Assembly: GCF_040546275.1 (NCBI RefSeq)
Contig: NZ_JBEPNO010000013.1
Coordinates: 62,001 to 126,000 of the forward strand
Reading direction: 5' to 3'
Origin: Nakamurella sp040546275
GTDB lineage: Bacteria; Actinomycetota; Actinomycetes; Mycobacteriales; Nakamurellaceae
DNA: 64,000 nt
The notes beneath the pieces were generated by a model that saw nothing but the letters and a program-made list of their open reading frames with translations, was not told the DNA's origin and made no database searches. Position 1 is the stretch's first letter; each line of letters begins with the position of its first letter. This document shows positions 26,485-35,184 of this stretch, in pieces. Position numbers and translations under genes: made by a program.

Positions 26485-27855
26485 GTGCACATGTCAGGTG
26501 ATCCGGCCGATTCACCCAACGCCAGGCCACCGTCAACGGCTGACATCGACTCGGATGACGCCAGTGGTGTGGTGGCGGTCGCCGAAGGATTGCCGGGTGC
26601 CAGAGACGCAGCTGCAGACGACGCGGCTGCGGGGAGCACCGAGTCGAGCCCGATCACGCCGCTCCTGGTCCCCCGCGATGGCGACGTCCGGCCGGTGGTC
26701 GATCCCGCCCGGCTGGCCGAGTGGGCCAGACGACTCGGCCAGGGTTCCGGACCGGTCGCGCTCGACGCCGAACGGGCCTCCGGCTACCGCTACGGCTCGC
26801 GGGCGTACCTCGTCCAACTGCGCCGAGCCGACGTCGGGACCGCCCTCTTCGATCCCATCGCCCTCGGCGATCTGGCCATCCTGGACGCTCCGCTGGCCGG
26901 GTCCGAGTGGGTCCTGCACGCCGCCAATCAAGATCTTCCCTGCCTCGCCGAGATCGGCATGCGTCCGCGCACGCTGTTCGACACGGAACTGGCCGGGCGC
27001 CTGGCCGGACTGCCCAGGGTGGGCCTCGGCCCGCTGGTCGAGCAGATGCTCGGGCTGGGACTTGCCAAGGGGCACGGCGCCGCGGACTGGTCGAACCGTC
27101 CGCTCCCACCGGCCTGGCTGACCTACGCCGCCCTGGACGTAGAGGTTCTGATCGAACTCCGCGACGCGATGGAGGAGCTGCTGGACTCCCAGGGAAAGCT
27201 CGACTGGGCCAGACAGGAGTTCGCCGCGATCGTCGCGGCGCCACCCACTCCGCCTCGGGTCGACCCCTGGCGACGCACTTCGGGGATCCACAAACTGCGG
27301 GACCCCCGCGTCCTGTCCATCGTCCGCGAGCTGTGGCTGGCCAGGGACAACATCGCCCGCCGACGTGATCTGGCACCGCACCGGGTGCTGCCGGACACGG
27401 CGATCGTCGCCGCCGCCTCGGCCAGGCCCGCGACCGCCGACGCGCTGGTGGCCCTGCCGGTGTTCGCCGGACGCATCCAGCGGCGGCAGTCGGCGACGTG
27501 GTGGGACGCCATCCGTCGGGCCATGGCCCTGCCCGCCGCGGACCTCCCGCCGACAACCCTCCCCGGGGACGGCCCGCCGCCGCCGGCGAAGTGGGCGGTG
27601 AAGGACCCGAAGGCAGCTGCTCGTCTGGCCGCGGCCCGGGCTGCTCTCGCCGTGATCTCGGCCAGGGTCGAGACGCCGGTGGAGAACCTGATCTCCCCCG
27701 ACCTGGTCAGGCGCACCATGTGGTCTCCTCCTGACGGACCTGACCTGCGGGAATGGCTCCGCGCGGGTGGCGCTCGACCGTGGCAGATCGACCTGACGGC
27801 CGACGACCTCCGGGGTGCCCTTGACGCCGGGATTCCGCAAGTTACCGGCCAGTAG
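26485..27855 (+). CDS. rnd: Ribonuclease D (DEDD exonuclease with HRDC domain)
   Basis: This 3'-5' exoribonuclease of about 456 residues has the DEDDy residues: VALDAERASG (Exo I), HAANQDLPCLAEIG (Exo II), LFDTELAGRLAG and the closing YAALDVEVL (Exo III, Y...D). An HRDC-like region follows at about residues 265-345 (HKLRDPRVLSIVRELWLARDNIA...). The N-terminal ~60 residues are acidic and Ala-rich with low conservation. The start is uncertain between GTG 26485 and ATG 26491. In the cell it would trim structured RNA 3' ends. It follows the LuxR-type gene and precedes fadA. Confidence 0.88.
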   Translation: MHMSGDPADSPNARPPSTADIDSDDASGVVAVAEGLPGARDAAADDAAAGSTESSPITPLLVPRDGDVRPVVDPARLAEWARRLGQGSGPVALDAERASGYRYGSRAYLVQLRRADVGTALFDPIALGDLAILDAPLAGSEWVLHAANQDLPCLAEIGMRPRTLFDTELAGRLAGLPRVGLGPLVEQMLGLGLAKGHGAADWSNRPLPPAWLTYAALDVEVLIELRDAMEELLDSQGKLDWARQEFAAIVAAPPTPPRVDPWRRTSGIHKLRDPRVLSIVRELWLARDNIARRRDLAPHRVLPDTAIVAAASARPATADALVALPVFAGRIQRRQSATWWDAIRRAMALPAADLPPTTLPGDGPPPPAKWAVKDPKAAARLAAARAALAVISARVETPVENLISPDLVRRTMWSPPDGPDLREWLRAGGARPWQIDLTADDLRGALDAGIPQVTGQ

Positions 27856-27870
27856 CTTTTCCGGTAGCAT
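27842..27870 (+). promoter_or_regulatory. Possible sigma-70-type promoter of fadAB
   Basis: TTACCG (27842-27847) and TAGCAT (27865-27870) are separated by 17 bp. They overlap the end of rnd and stand 74 bp before the fadA start. The -35 match is partial. Confidence 0.4.
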
Positions 27871-27943
27871 TCGGTCCACCGATCGGCTGTTGCTCGGAAC
27901 GCCCCGCCGGTCGAGGGAATTTCGAAAACGACAGGAGCCCGCT

Positions 27944-29269
27944 GTGGCAACGCAGGAATCGACGACCACCGGATCCCCGACGGCCATGACGACGGCCGAC
28001 CGGCCCCCCGCACCCCGGCAACGGACCCTTCGCGATGTCGTGTTCGTCGAGGGTGTCCGCACCCCCTTCGGCAAGGCCGGCGAGAAGGGTCAGTACGCAC
28101 AGACCCGGGCCGACGACATGATCGTCAAGGTGATCCGCGAGCTGCTGCGACGGCATCCCGAGCTACCGCCCGAGCGGGTCGACGAGGTGGCCGTCGCCGC
28201 GGCCACCCAGACCGGCGACCAGGGCCTGACCATCGGTCGCACCGCCGCCATGCTGGCCGGTCTGCCCCGCTCGGTCCCCGGTTTCGCCATCGACCGGATG
28301 TGTGCCGGGGCCATGACGGCCGTGACGACCGTCGCGTCCGGCATCGTCGCCGGCGGCTACGACGTGGTCATCGCCGGTGGTGTCGAGCACATGGGCCACC
28401 ACCCGATGGGCGCCGGAGCCGACCCCAACCCCCGATTCGTCGCCGACCGGCTGGTCGATCCGTCCGCCCTGAACATGGGTAACACCGCCGAGAACCTCCA
28501 CGACAAGTACCCGCACCTGACGAAGAAGCGCGCCGACGCCTACGCCATCTCGAGCCAGGACAAGTACGCCGCAGCCCTGGCCGCCGGCAACATCACCCCC
28601 GACCTCGTGCCCGTGGCCGTCAGGTCGGCGGAGCAGGGCTGGGGACTGGCGACCACCGACGAACTGGCCAGACCCGGCACCACCATGACGGCGCTGGAGA
28701 ACCTGCGTACTCCGTTCCGTCCGCACGGCCGGGTCAGCGCGGGCAATGCCTCCGGCCTGACCGACGGAGCCACCGGCGCGCTGCTGGTGGCCGCCGAGGT
28801 GGCAGAGGAACTCGGTCTTCCGGTCCGCATGCGGATGGTGTCATTCGCCTACGCAGGGGTCCCGGCCGAGACGATGGGCGACGGCCCCATCCCCGCGACC
28901 GAGAAAGCCCTCCGCAAAGCAGGTCTCACGATCGACGACATCGGCATCATCGAGATCAACGAGGCCTTCGCCGTGCAGGTGCTGGCGTTCACCGACCACT
29001 TCGGGCTGGCCGACGACGACCCCAGGATCAATCCCTACGGCGGCGCCATCGCGATGGGGCACCCGCTGGCCTCCTCCGGCGTTCGCCTGATGACCCAGCT
29101 GGCCCGGGAGTTCGCGCAGCGTCCCGATGTCCGCTACGGCCTGACCACCATGTGCGTCGGACTCGGCATGGGCGGCACCGTCGTCTGGGAGAACCCGCAC
29201 TTCGACGGCAACACAGGCAGTACCGAAAGCACCAATGGCAACGGCAGTTCGGACGGGGACAGCAGATGA
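27944..29269 (+). CDS. fadA: Acetyl-CoA acyltransferase (3-ketoacyl-CoA thiolase)
   Basis: This thiolase of about 441 residues has the acylated cysteine in DRMCAGAMTAV (Cys ~120), the histidine in AMGHPLASSG, and the second cysteine in TTMCVGLGMGG. NEAF (INEAFAVQVL) is also present. It cleaves 3-ketoacyl-CoA with CoA in the last step of beta-oxidation. GTG at 27944 is chosen because AGGAG lies six bases upstream; the upstream open frame overlaps rnd. The C-terminal tail after GGTVVWE is Asn/Ser/Gly-rich and poorly conserved. It overlaps fadB by 4 nt (ATGA), so the two probably form a trifunctional-type complex. Confidence 0.92.
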   Translation: MATQESTTTGSPTAMTTADRPPAPRQRTLRDVVFVEGVRTPFGKAGEKGQYAQTRADDMIVKVIRELLRRHPELPPERVDEVAVAAATQTGDQGLTIGRTAAMLAGLPRSVPGFAIDRMCAGAMTAVTTVASGIVAGGYDVVIAGGVEHMGHHPMGAGADPNPRFVADRLVDPSALNMGNTAENLHDKYPHLTKKRADAYAISSQDKYAAALAAGNITPDLVPVAVRSAEQGWGLATTDELARPGTTMTALENLRTPFRPHGRVSAGNASGLTDGATGALLVAAEVAEELGLPVRMRMVSFAYAGVPAETMGDGPIPATEKALRKAGLTIDDIGIIEINEAFAVQVLAFTDHFGLADDDPRINPYGGAIAMGHPLASSGVRLMTQLAREFAQRPDVRYGLTTMCVGLGMGGTVVWENPHFDGNTGSTESTNGNGSSDGDSR

Positions 29270-31392
29270 GCAACGCCACCATGACCAATCCGAAGAAGCC
29301 GTCGACCGCCCCACCGGCCGAGGTCGTCACCCACGCACATCTGCGTCTGGTCGACGTCCCGGACGTGGTCGGCCAGGTCGCGCTGATCACCTTGGACAAC
29401 GGGCTGGACCACACCCGGCCGTCGACCTTCGGGCCGCTCGGGATGGCCGAGCTGAACACCGCTCTCGACGCTGCCTTCGCGGCGAACCCGACCGCGATCG
29501 CCGTCACCGGCAAGCCATTCGTCTTCGCCGTCGGTGCCGACCTCTCCCAGACGGCCACCGTCGTGGACCGCGAGACTGCCCTGGCGACCGGTGTTCTCGG
29601 TCATTCCACCTTCAAGCGACTTCGTGACTCGACGATTCCGACCTTCGCGTTCGTGAACGGAGCGGCACTGGGCGGCGGCGTGGAGCTCTCGCTCGCCTGT
29701 CACTACCGGACCCTCGCCGCGAACGCCGCAATGATGGCCCTGCCCGAGGTGTTCCTCGGCATCCTCCCCGGCTGGGGTGGCACCCAGCTGCTGCCGAAGA
29801 TCGTCGGCCCGGAGAACGCGGTCACCGTCATCATCGAGAACGCGCTCAACCAGAACCACATGATGCGCCCGAAGGAGGCTCTCGGCCTGGGGGTGGTGGA
29901 CGTGGTCCTGGAGGCCGCCGACTACCTCGAGCAGTCCTTCGCCTGGATGTCCGGCGTCCTGGACGGCCGAGTCTCGGTGCCCCGCAGGGATTTCGCTGCG
30001 GCGGAGTTCGACGACCAGTGGACCTCCGCCCTCGAGCGCGGGAAATTGATCGCCGACATGCGAACGCACGGTGCCTCCCCCGCGCCGTACCGGGCCCTGG
30101 AACTCATCGCACTCTCGCGGACCGCCGACCTGGCGACCGGACTGGCCGCCGAGGCGCAGGGCCTGGCCGACCTGATCGTCTCCCAGCAGTTCCGTGCCGG
30201 ACTGTACTCGTTCAACCTCACCCAGAAGCGGGCCCTGAAGCCCGCCGGCGCACCGGATCTCGCGCTGGCGCGCAAGGTGACCAAGGTCGGCGTCATCGGG
30301 GCCGGCCTGATGGCCGGCCAGATCGCGATGCTGTTCGCGCAGCGACTGCACGTCCCGGTGGTCCTCACCGACGTCGACCAGGCCCGGCTGGACAAGGGCC
30401 TCGCCGGGGTGCACAGAAAAATTGCCGAACGCGCGGCACAGCGCAAGATGACGCCGGACGAGGCCAATCGGCTGACCGCCCTGGTCACCGGATCCCTTGA
30501 TTACCAGGCGTTCTCCGACGCCGACTTCGTGATCGAGGCGGTCTTCGAGGAACTGGGCGCCAAGAGGGACGTCTTCGCCGCCCTGGAGAAGGTGGTCTCT
30601 CCGGACGCCGTACTGGCCACGAACACCTCGTCGCTGTCGATCACCGACATGTCCGCCGATCTGCAGCACCCGCAGCGGGTCGTCGGGTTCCACTTCTTCA
30701 ACCCGATCTCGGTGATGCCGTTGCTGGAAATCGTTCGGACGGCGAGCACGTCCGACGAAATCGCCGCGACCGCACTGTCGGTGGCGAAGACCTTGAAGAA
30801 GGGCCCGATCTTCACCGCCGACGCACCGGCCTTCGTGGTGAACCGGTTGCTGACCCGGTTCATGGGCGAGATCATCGCCGCGATCGACGAGGGGACGGAT
30901 CCGGCCGTCGCGGACGGGGCGCTCGCCCCCCTCGGTCTGCCGATGACCCCGATCATGCTGCTGCAGCTGGTCGGCCCGGCCGTCGCACTGCACGTCACCG
31001 AGACGCTGCACGGTACGTTCCCCGATCGTTTCGAGGTGAGCGAGAACCTCCGGCGCATCGTCGAGGCCGGACACCGGACGCTCGTTTCCTGGACCGACAC
31101 CGGTGAGCAGGGCCTGGATCCCGAGATCGCCGCACTCTGGCAGCAGGGCACCAACCCGTCCACCGGCGAGCAGGTCCGGGAGCGCGCTCTCGCCGCTCTG
31201 GCACAGGAGGCCAGGCTGATGCTCGACGAGAAGGTCGTCGCCGCGGCCGCCGACATCGATCTCGCGCTGCTGACCGGCGCCGGCTGGCCGTTCTGGCTCG
31301 GTGGCATCACCCCGTACCTCGATCGCGAGGGCGTGTCGGAGAAGGTCACCGGGCGGCGGTTCAACCCGCCGGGCGTCTCCACCCTGCCCTGA
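29266..31392 (+). CDS. fadB: Enoyl-CoA hydratase / 3-hydroxyacyl-CoA dehydrogenase
   Basis: This two-domain beta-oxidation enzyme of about 708 residues has, at the N-terminus, the crotonase fold: FVFAVGADL oxyanion segment, NGAALGGGVELSLACHYR and LPEVFLGILPGWGGTQ. The middle part has the NAD-binding VGVIGAGLMAGQIA motif and the dehydrogenase signature GFHFFNPISVMPLLE. The two C-terminal 3HCDH repeats follow to the end. It hydrates enoyl-CoA and oxidises the product to 3-ketoacyl-CoA, which FadA then cleaves. The ATG overlaps the fadA stop, and there is an upstream GGACGGGGA tract. Confidence 0.92.
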   Translation: MSNATMTNPKKPSTAPPAEVVTHAHLRLVDVPDVVGQVALITLDNGLDHTRPSTFGPLGMAELNTALDAAFAANPTAIAVTGKPFVFAVGADLSQTATVVDRETALATGVLGHSTFKRLRDSTIPTFAFVNGAALGGGVELSLACHYRTLAANAAMMALPEVFLGILPGWGGTQLLPKIVGPENAVTVIIENALNQNHMMRPKEALGLGVVDVVLEAADYLEQSFAWMSGVLDGRVSVPRRDFAAAEFDDQWTSALERGKLIADMRTHGASPAPYRALELIALSRTADLATGLAAEAQGLADLIVSQQFRAGLYSFNLTQKRALKPAGAPDLALARKVTKVGVIGAGLMAGQIAMLFAQRLHVPVVLTDVDQARLDKGLAGVHRKIAERAAQRKMTPDEANRLTALVTGSLDYQAFSDADFVIEAVFEELGAKRDVFAALEKVVSPDAVLATNTSSLSITDMSADLQHPQRVVGFHFFNPISVMPLLEIVRTASTSDEIAATALSVAKTLKKGPIFTADAPAFVVNRLLTRFMGEIIAAIDEGTDPAVADGALAPLGLPMTPIMLLQLVGPAVALHVTETLHGTFPDRFEVSENLRRIVEAGHRTLVSWTDTGEQGLDPEIAALWQQGTNPSTGEQVRERALAALAQEARLMLDEKVVAAAADIDLALLTGAGWPFWLGGITPYLDREGVSEKVTGRRFNPPGVSTLP

Positions 31393-31417
31393 ACGGCGCG
31401 CCGGGGCGGCCCGGCTA

Positions 31418-31438
31418 CACACTTCAGTTAGCAGTGTG
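31418..31438. promoter_or_regulatory. Dyad CACACT-N9-AGTGTG before an SDR operon
   Basis: A perfect 6-bp inverted repeat with a 9-nt centre (TCAGTTAGC) lies 53 bp before the start at 31492. The size fits a TetR- or GntR-type operator. The central CAGTTAGC also occurs in the gap before the second lipid operon (36402-36409). Confidence 0.4.
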
Positions 31439-31491
31439 ATGAACTCGGCCTGGGATGCATGACGGGCCGGACGACAAAGGAGTCGCGACAG

Positions 31492-32283
31492 ATGCCACAG
31501 GACGAACCACCCTCGAGCGCTTCGGGCACGCCCAGACTGGCCGGTCGCGTTGCCGTCGTCACCGGCGCCAGCCGCGGAATCGGACTGTCGATCGCGGAGC
31601 GGCTGATCGCCGACGGCGCCAAGGTCGCGATCACCGCCCGCAACGCCGATGCGCTCGCCGAGGCGATCGAGCAGCTGGGTGGCAGCGAGGTCGCGATGGC
31701 CTTCACCGGCAAGGCCGATGATCCCGAGCACCAGGACGCCACGCTGGCCGGCGTCGCCGAACGGTTCGGACCGGTCGACATCCTCGTCAACAACGCGGGG
31801 ATCAACCCGGCCTACGGCCGGCTGATCGATCTGCCGCTCGCCGCGGGCCGGAAGATCCTGGACGTCAACGTGCTCGGCACGCTGTCCTGGATCCAGCGCA
31901 CCTACGCCGCCGGGATGGAGACCCGCGGTGGGGCCATCATCAACATCGCCTCGGTCGCCGGGATCAGGCCGGCCCCCGGGATCTCGTTCTACGGGGTCAG
32001 CAAGGCCGCCGTCATCCACCTGACGGCCGCGCTGGCCGTCGAACTGGGACCGAAGATCCGCGTCAACGGAGTGGCCCCGGCCGTGGTCAAGACCAAGTTC
32101 GCCGAGGCCCTCTACGTGGGCCGCGAGGCGGAGGTGGCAGCGCAGTACCCCCTGGGGCGTCTCGGCGAGCCGGGTGACATCGCCGGTGCGGTGGCGTTTC
32201 TCGCCTCCGACGAGGCATCCTGGATCACCGGGCAGACGTTCGTGCTGGACGGTGGGGTCACCCAGACCGGAGGGGTCGGATGA
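31492..32283 (+). CDS. SDR-family oxidoreductase (FabG-like)
   Basis: This short-chain dehydrogenase of about 263 residues has the NAD(P) motif TGASRGIGLS, the structural NNAG motif (LVNNAGINPAYG), catalytic serine in IINIASVAG, and YGVSKAA with the Tyr-Lys pair. The C-terminal motif is TGQTFVLDGG. I chose ATG at 31492 because AAAGGAG stands nine bases before it; ATG at 31459 lacks such a site. It starts a five-gene coupled operon running to 36392. Its place among acyl-CoA enzymes suggests 3-hydroxyacyl or alcohol oxidation in lipid breakdown, but the substrate is unknown. Confidence 0.87.
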   Translation: MPQDEPPSSASGTPRLAGRVAVVTGASRGIGLSIAERLIADGAKVAITARNADALAEAIEQLGGSEVAMAFTGKADDPEHQDATLAGVAERFGPVDILVNNAGINPAYGRLIDLPLAAGRKILDVNVLGTLSWIQRTYAAGMETRGGAIINIASVAGIRPAPGISFYGVSKAAVIHLTAALAVELGPKIRVNGVAPAVVKTKFAEALYVGREAEVAAQYPLGRLGEPGDIAGAVAFLASDEASWITGQTFVLDGGVTQTGGVG

Positions 32284-33269
32284 AGGCCTGGCAGGTACCG
32301 CAGCTCGGCGAGGCCGAAGAAGTGATGACGCTCGGGGAGGTCGACATCCCGGAGCCCGGAGCCGGCGAGATCCGCCTGCGGGTCGGCGCGGTGGCCCTGA
32401 ACTTCCCTGATGCGCTGATGGTGCGCGGCCAGTACCAGGACAGGCCCGCTCTGCCGTTCACCCCCGGCGTCGAACTGTGCGGCGTGGTCGACGGACCCGG
32501 CACCGCCGACGCCCCGACCGGCAGCCGGGTGATGGGGATCGCCTCCATGCCGCACGGGGCCCTCGCCGAGTACGCCCTCGTCAAGGACACGGCCGTCAGC
32601 CCGGCCCCCGCAGAACTCGACGACGCGCATGCGGCGGCCTTCACCATCGCCTACCAGACCGGTTGGGTCGCACTGCATCAGCGCGCCCACCTGCAGCCGG
32701 GCGAGACCCTGCTCGTGCATGCGGCGGCCGGTGGTGTCGGCTCGGCCGCGGTCCAGCTGGGCAAGGCTGCGGGCGCCAGAGTAATCGGCGTGGTCGGCAG
32801 CCCCGACAAGATCGAGGTCGCGGTGCGGTGCGGCGCCGACGAGGTCATCGACCGATCCGCCTACGACGCCGACGGTCTGATCGCCGCGCTCAAGTCCGCT
32901 TGCGGCCGCGGCGGCGCCGATGTGGTCTACGACCCGGTCGGCGGTGACTCCTTCACCGCCTCGACGAAGGTGATCGCCTTCGAGGGCCGGATCCTGGTCG
33001 TCGGGTTCGCCAGCGGCACCATCCCGAAGGTCGGCGTCAACCACACGCTCGTCAAGAACTACGGAATCCTCGGCGTCTACTGGGGGCTCTACCACCAGCG
33101 CAAGCCGCAGGTGATCGTCCAGGCAACGCAGGCACTGTCAGAACTGGTTGCTGCAGGCCGCATCTCGCCGGAGGTCTCCGCCGTGCTCCCGTTCGAGCAG
33201 GCACCGGCCGGTCTTGCGGCGCTGGCGGCCGGCCGTTCGACGGGCCGCATCGTCGTGATGGCGCCATGA
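32280..33269 (+). CDS. Zinc-independent NADPH:quinone oxidoreductase-like MDR protein
   Basis: This 329-residue medium-chain reductase/dehydrogenase has a GroES-like N-terminal half with FTPGVELCGVV and a Rossmann half with VHAAAGGVGSAAVQLGKAAGA. The zinc ligands of alcohol dehydrogenases are absent, as in quinone/enone reductases (QOR). Such enzymes reduce alpha,beta-unsaturated carbonyls or quinones with NADPH. ATG overlaps the SDR stop by 4 nt. It could handle side products of lipid degradation; this is inferred from the operon only. Confidence 0.87.
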   Translation: MKAWQVPQLGEAEEVMTLGEVDIPEPGAGEIRLRVGAVALNFPDALMVRGQYQDRPALPFTPGVELCGVVDGPGTADAPTGSRVMGIASMPHGALAEYALVKDTAVSPAPAELDDAHAAAFTIAYQTGWVALHQRAHLQPGETLLVHAAAGGVGSAAVQLGKAAGARVIGVVGSPDKIEVAVRCGADEVIDRSAYDADGLIAALKSACGRGGADVVYDPVGGDSFTASTKVIAFEGRILVVGFASGTIPKVGVNHTLVKNYGILGVYWGLYHQRKPQVIVQATQALSELVAAGRISPEVSAVLPFEQAPAGLAALAAGRSTGRIVVMAP

Positions 33270-34081
33270 CTCCCCCGGGCGAGCACGGCGACGGGCGCCT
33301 GGTGCTCACCGGCGCCTGCGTGGTGGTCACGGGGGCCGGGTCGGGCATCGGGGCGGCCATGGCCCGCCGGTTCGCCGCCGACGGTGCCCGCGTGGTGGTC
33401 AACGACCTGGACGCCGACGCGGCCAAGGCGGTCGCCGACGAGATCGGCGGACTGGCCCATCCCGCCGACATCGCCCGCCTGGACGAGGTTTCCGCTCTGG
33501 TCGAGGCAGCCACCACCGCCTTCGGCGAGGTGGACCTGTTCTGCGCCAACGCCGGCGTAGCGGTGGGCGGCACCGAACAGACTGCGACGCCCGGCGGCTG
33601 GGAGCTGGCCTGGCAGGTCAACGTGATGTCGCACGTGCACGCCGCCCACGTCCTGCTGCCCGGCTGGCTGTCCCGCGGCCGGGGGCGACTGATCACCACT
33701 GTCTCCGCAGCGGGCATCCTCACGATGCTCGGGTCGGCTCCGTACTCGGTGACCAAACATGCGGCCCTGGCGTTCTCGGAGTGGTTGCGCGCCACCTACT
33801 CCCACCGCGGCATCGTGGTGCAGAGCCTCTGCCCGCAGGGTGTTCGCACTCCCCTGTTCGACTCGACCGGCGGACTCGGCGAGGCCGTGCTGGGCGAGAC
33901 CGCGCTGCAGCCCGAGCAGGTCGCCGACGCGGTGGCCCTGGCGTTGGAGGGCGAGAGGTTCCTGATCCTGCCCCACCCGGAGGTGGCGGACTTCGCCGTC
34001 CGGCGGGCCACCGACCCGGATCGCTGGTTGGCCGGGATGAACCGGGTGCAGCAGTCCGTCGAAGGGGCCGGTCTCCTGTGA
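33266..34081 (+). CDS. SDR-family oxidoreductase
   Basis: This 271-residue short-chain dehydrogenase has VVVTGAGSGIGAAMARRFA (cofactor), CANAGVAVGGTE (NAG motif), TVSAAGILTMLGSAPYSVTKHA (Ser, Tyr and Lys of the active site), and QSLCPQGVRTPLF after it. The N-terminal ~15 residues are extra. It overlaps both neighbours by 4 nt. It is a divergent copy from the FabG-like protein at 31492, so the operon holds two different SDRs. The substrate is unknown. Confidence 0.87.
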   Translation: MTPPGEHGDGRLVLTGACVVVTGAGSGIGAAMARRFAADGARVVVNDLDADAAKAVADEIGGLAHPADIARLDEVSALVEAATTAFGEVDLFCANAGVAVGGTEQTATPGGWELAWQVNVMSHVHAAHVLLPGWLSRGRGRLITTVSAAGILTMLGSAPYSVTKHAALAFSEWLRATYSHRGIVVQSLCPQGVRTPLFDSTGGLGEAVLGETALQPEQVADAVALALEGERFLILPHPEVADFAVRRATDPDRWLAGMNRVQQSVEGAGLL

Positions 34082-35184
34082 CAGAGCCCGTGAAGGACAC
34101 CGCCGCAGCGGTGGCAACAAAAGACGCCGGTCCCGGCCAAGGAGGCCTCGACCTGTCGAAAGTGGCCGGCTACCTGGCCTACCACCGACCGGGCCTGATG
34201 ACGGGACCGCTGTCCTCGCGGCTGCTCGCCGGAGGGCGCTCGAACCTCACCTACGCCGTCACCGACGGCACCACCGAGCTGGTGCTGCGCCGTCCCCCCC
34301 TGGCCCACGTCCAGGCCTCGGCGCACGACATGGGGCGGGAGTACCGCGTCATCTCCGCGCTCGGCTCCACCGAGGTCCCGGTCCCCCGCACCGAGCTGCT
34401 CTGCCAGGACCCGGCGGTGATCGGCGCACCCTTCTACCTGATGGAGTTGAGCCCCGGCATCGCGTACCGCCGACGCTCGGCCATCGCGGCGCTCGGCCCG
34501 GACACGTTGCGGCGCCTGACGTTCGACCTGGTCGACACCCTGGTGACGCTTCACGCCGTCGATCCGGAGACTGTCGGGCTGGGAGACCTCGGCAAGGTGG
34601 CCGGGTTCAACACCCGGCAGTTGCGCACCTGGCGGCGTCAGCTCGAGGGATTGCGCAGCCGCGACCTGCCCGGCATCGACGAGCTCGCCGAGCTGCTGTC
34701 CGGGAACATCCCGGAGACGGGCACCGGCGGGTTGGTGCACGGCGACTACAGACTGGACAACGTGCTGATCGACGGCCCCGCCGGCGCCGAGCGCATCACC
34801 GCCGTCCTGGACTGGGAGATGTCGACCCTTGGCGACCCGCTGAGCGACCTGGCGCTGCTGCTGCTCTACGCCGATCAGCCGATGCTCACCGGTGAGGGAC
34901 CGAACGACGCCTCCAGCACCATCGGCTCGGTTCCCGGCCATCCGTCGGCGGCCGAGATCGTCGACCGCTACCGCAACGCCTCGGGACGGGACGTCTCGGA
35001 TCTCCACTGGTACCAGGCATTTGCCGCCTTCAAACTGGCCGTCGTGCTGGAGGGCGTGTTCTTCCGCTTCCAGCACGGGGCCACCCTGGGAGGATCCGGC
35101 TTCGACGGCATCGCCGACATGGTCCAACCACTGGTCGACAAAGGCCTGACGACACTGAGCCAGACGACACCGCGGGAGAGATGA
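34078..35184 (+). CDS. APH-type phosphotransferase family protein (ACAD10/11 N-terminal-like)
   Basis: This protein of about 368 residues has the aminoglycoside-phosphotransferase kinase fold: LLAGGRSNLTYAV (glycine loop), Brenner motif VHGDYRLDNVLI, and VLDWEMSTLGDPLSDLA with the metal-binding aspartate. Bacterial members next to acyl-CoA dehydrogenases correspond to the kinase half of the fused eukaryotic ACAD10/ACAD11 proteins, which process 4-hydroxy acids. GTG at 34078 overlaps the SDR stop, and the ACAD gene follows with another 4-nt overlap. This makes a 4-hydroxyacyl-CoA kinase role plausible. It should not be read as drug resistance. Confidence 0.85.
   Translation: MTEPVKDTAAAVATKDAGPGQGGLDLSKVAGYLAYHRPGLMTGPLSSRLLAGGRSNLTYAVTDGTTELVLRRPPLAHVQASAHDMGREYRVISALGSTEVPVPRTELLCQDPAVIGAPFYLMELSPGIAYRRRSAIAALGPDTLRRLTFDLVDTLVTLHAVDPETVGLGDLGKVAGFNTRQLRTWRRQLEGLRSRDLPGIDELAELLSGNIPETGTGGLVHGDYRLDNVLIDGPAGAERITAVLDWEMSTLGDPLSDLALLLLYADQPMLTGEGPNDASSTIGSVPGHPSAAEIVDRYRNASGRDVSDLHWYQAFAAFKLAVVLEGVFFRFQHGATLGGSGFDGIADMVQPLVDKGLTTLSQTTPRER

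Noticed and set aside
29134..32019. Minus-strand open frame of 961 codons
   Set aside because: It lies opposite fadA/fadB and an SDR gene with clear motifs; its composition is Arg/Gly/Asp-rich shadow sequence.
34078..35184. Aminoglycoside resistance gene
   Set aside because: The APH fold is shared, but the operon with acyl-CoA dehydrogenase and the ACAD10/11 pattern point to acyl metabolism.
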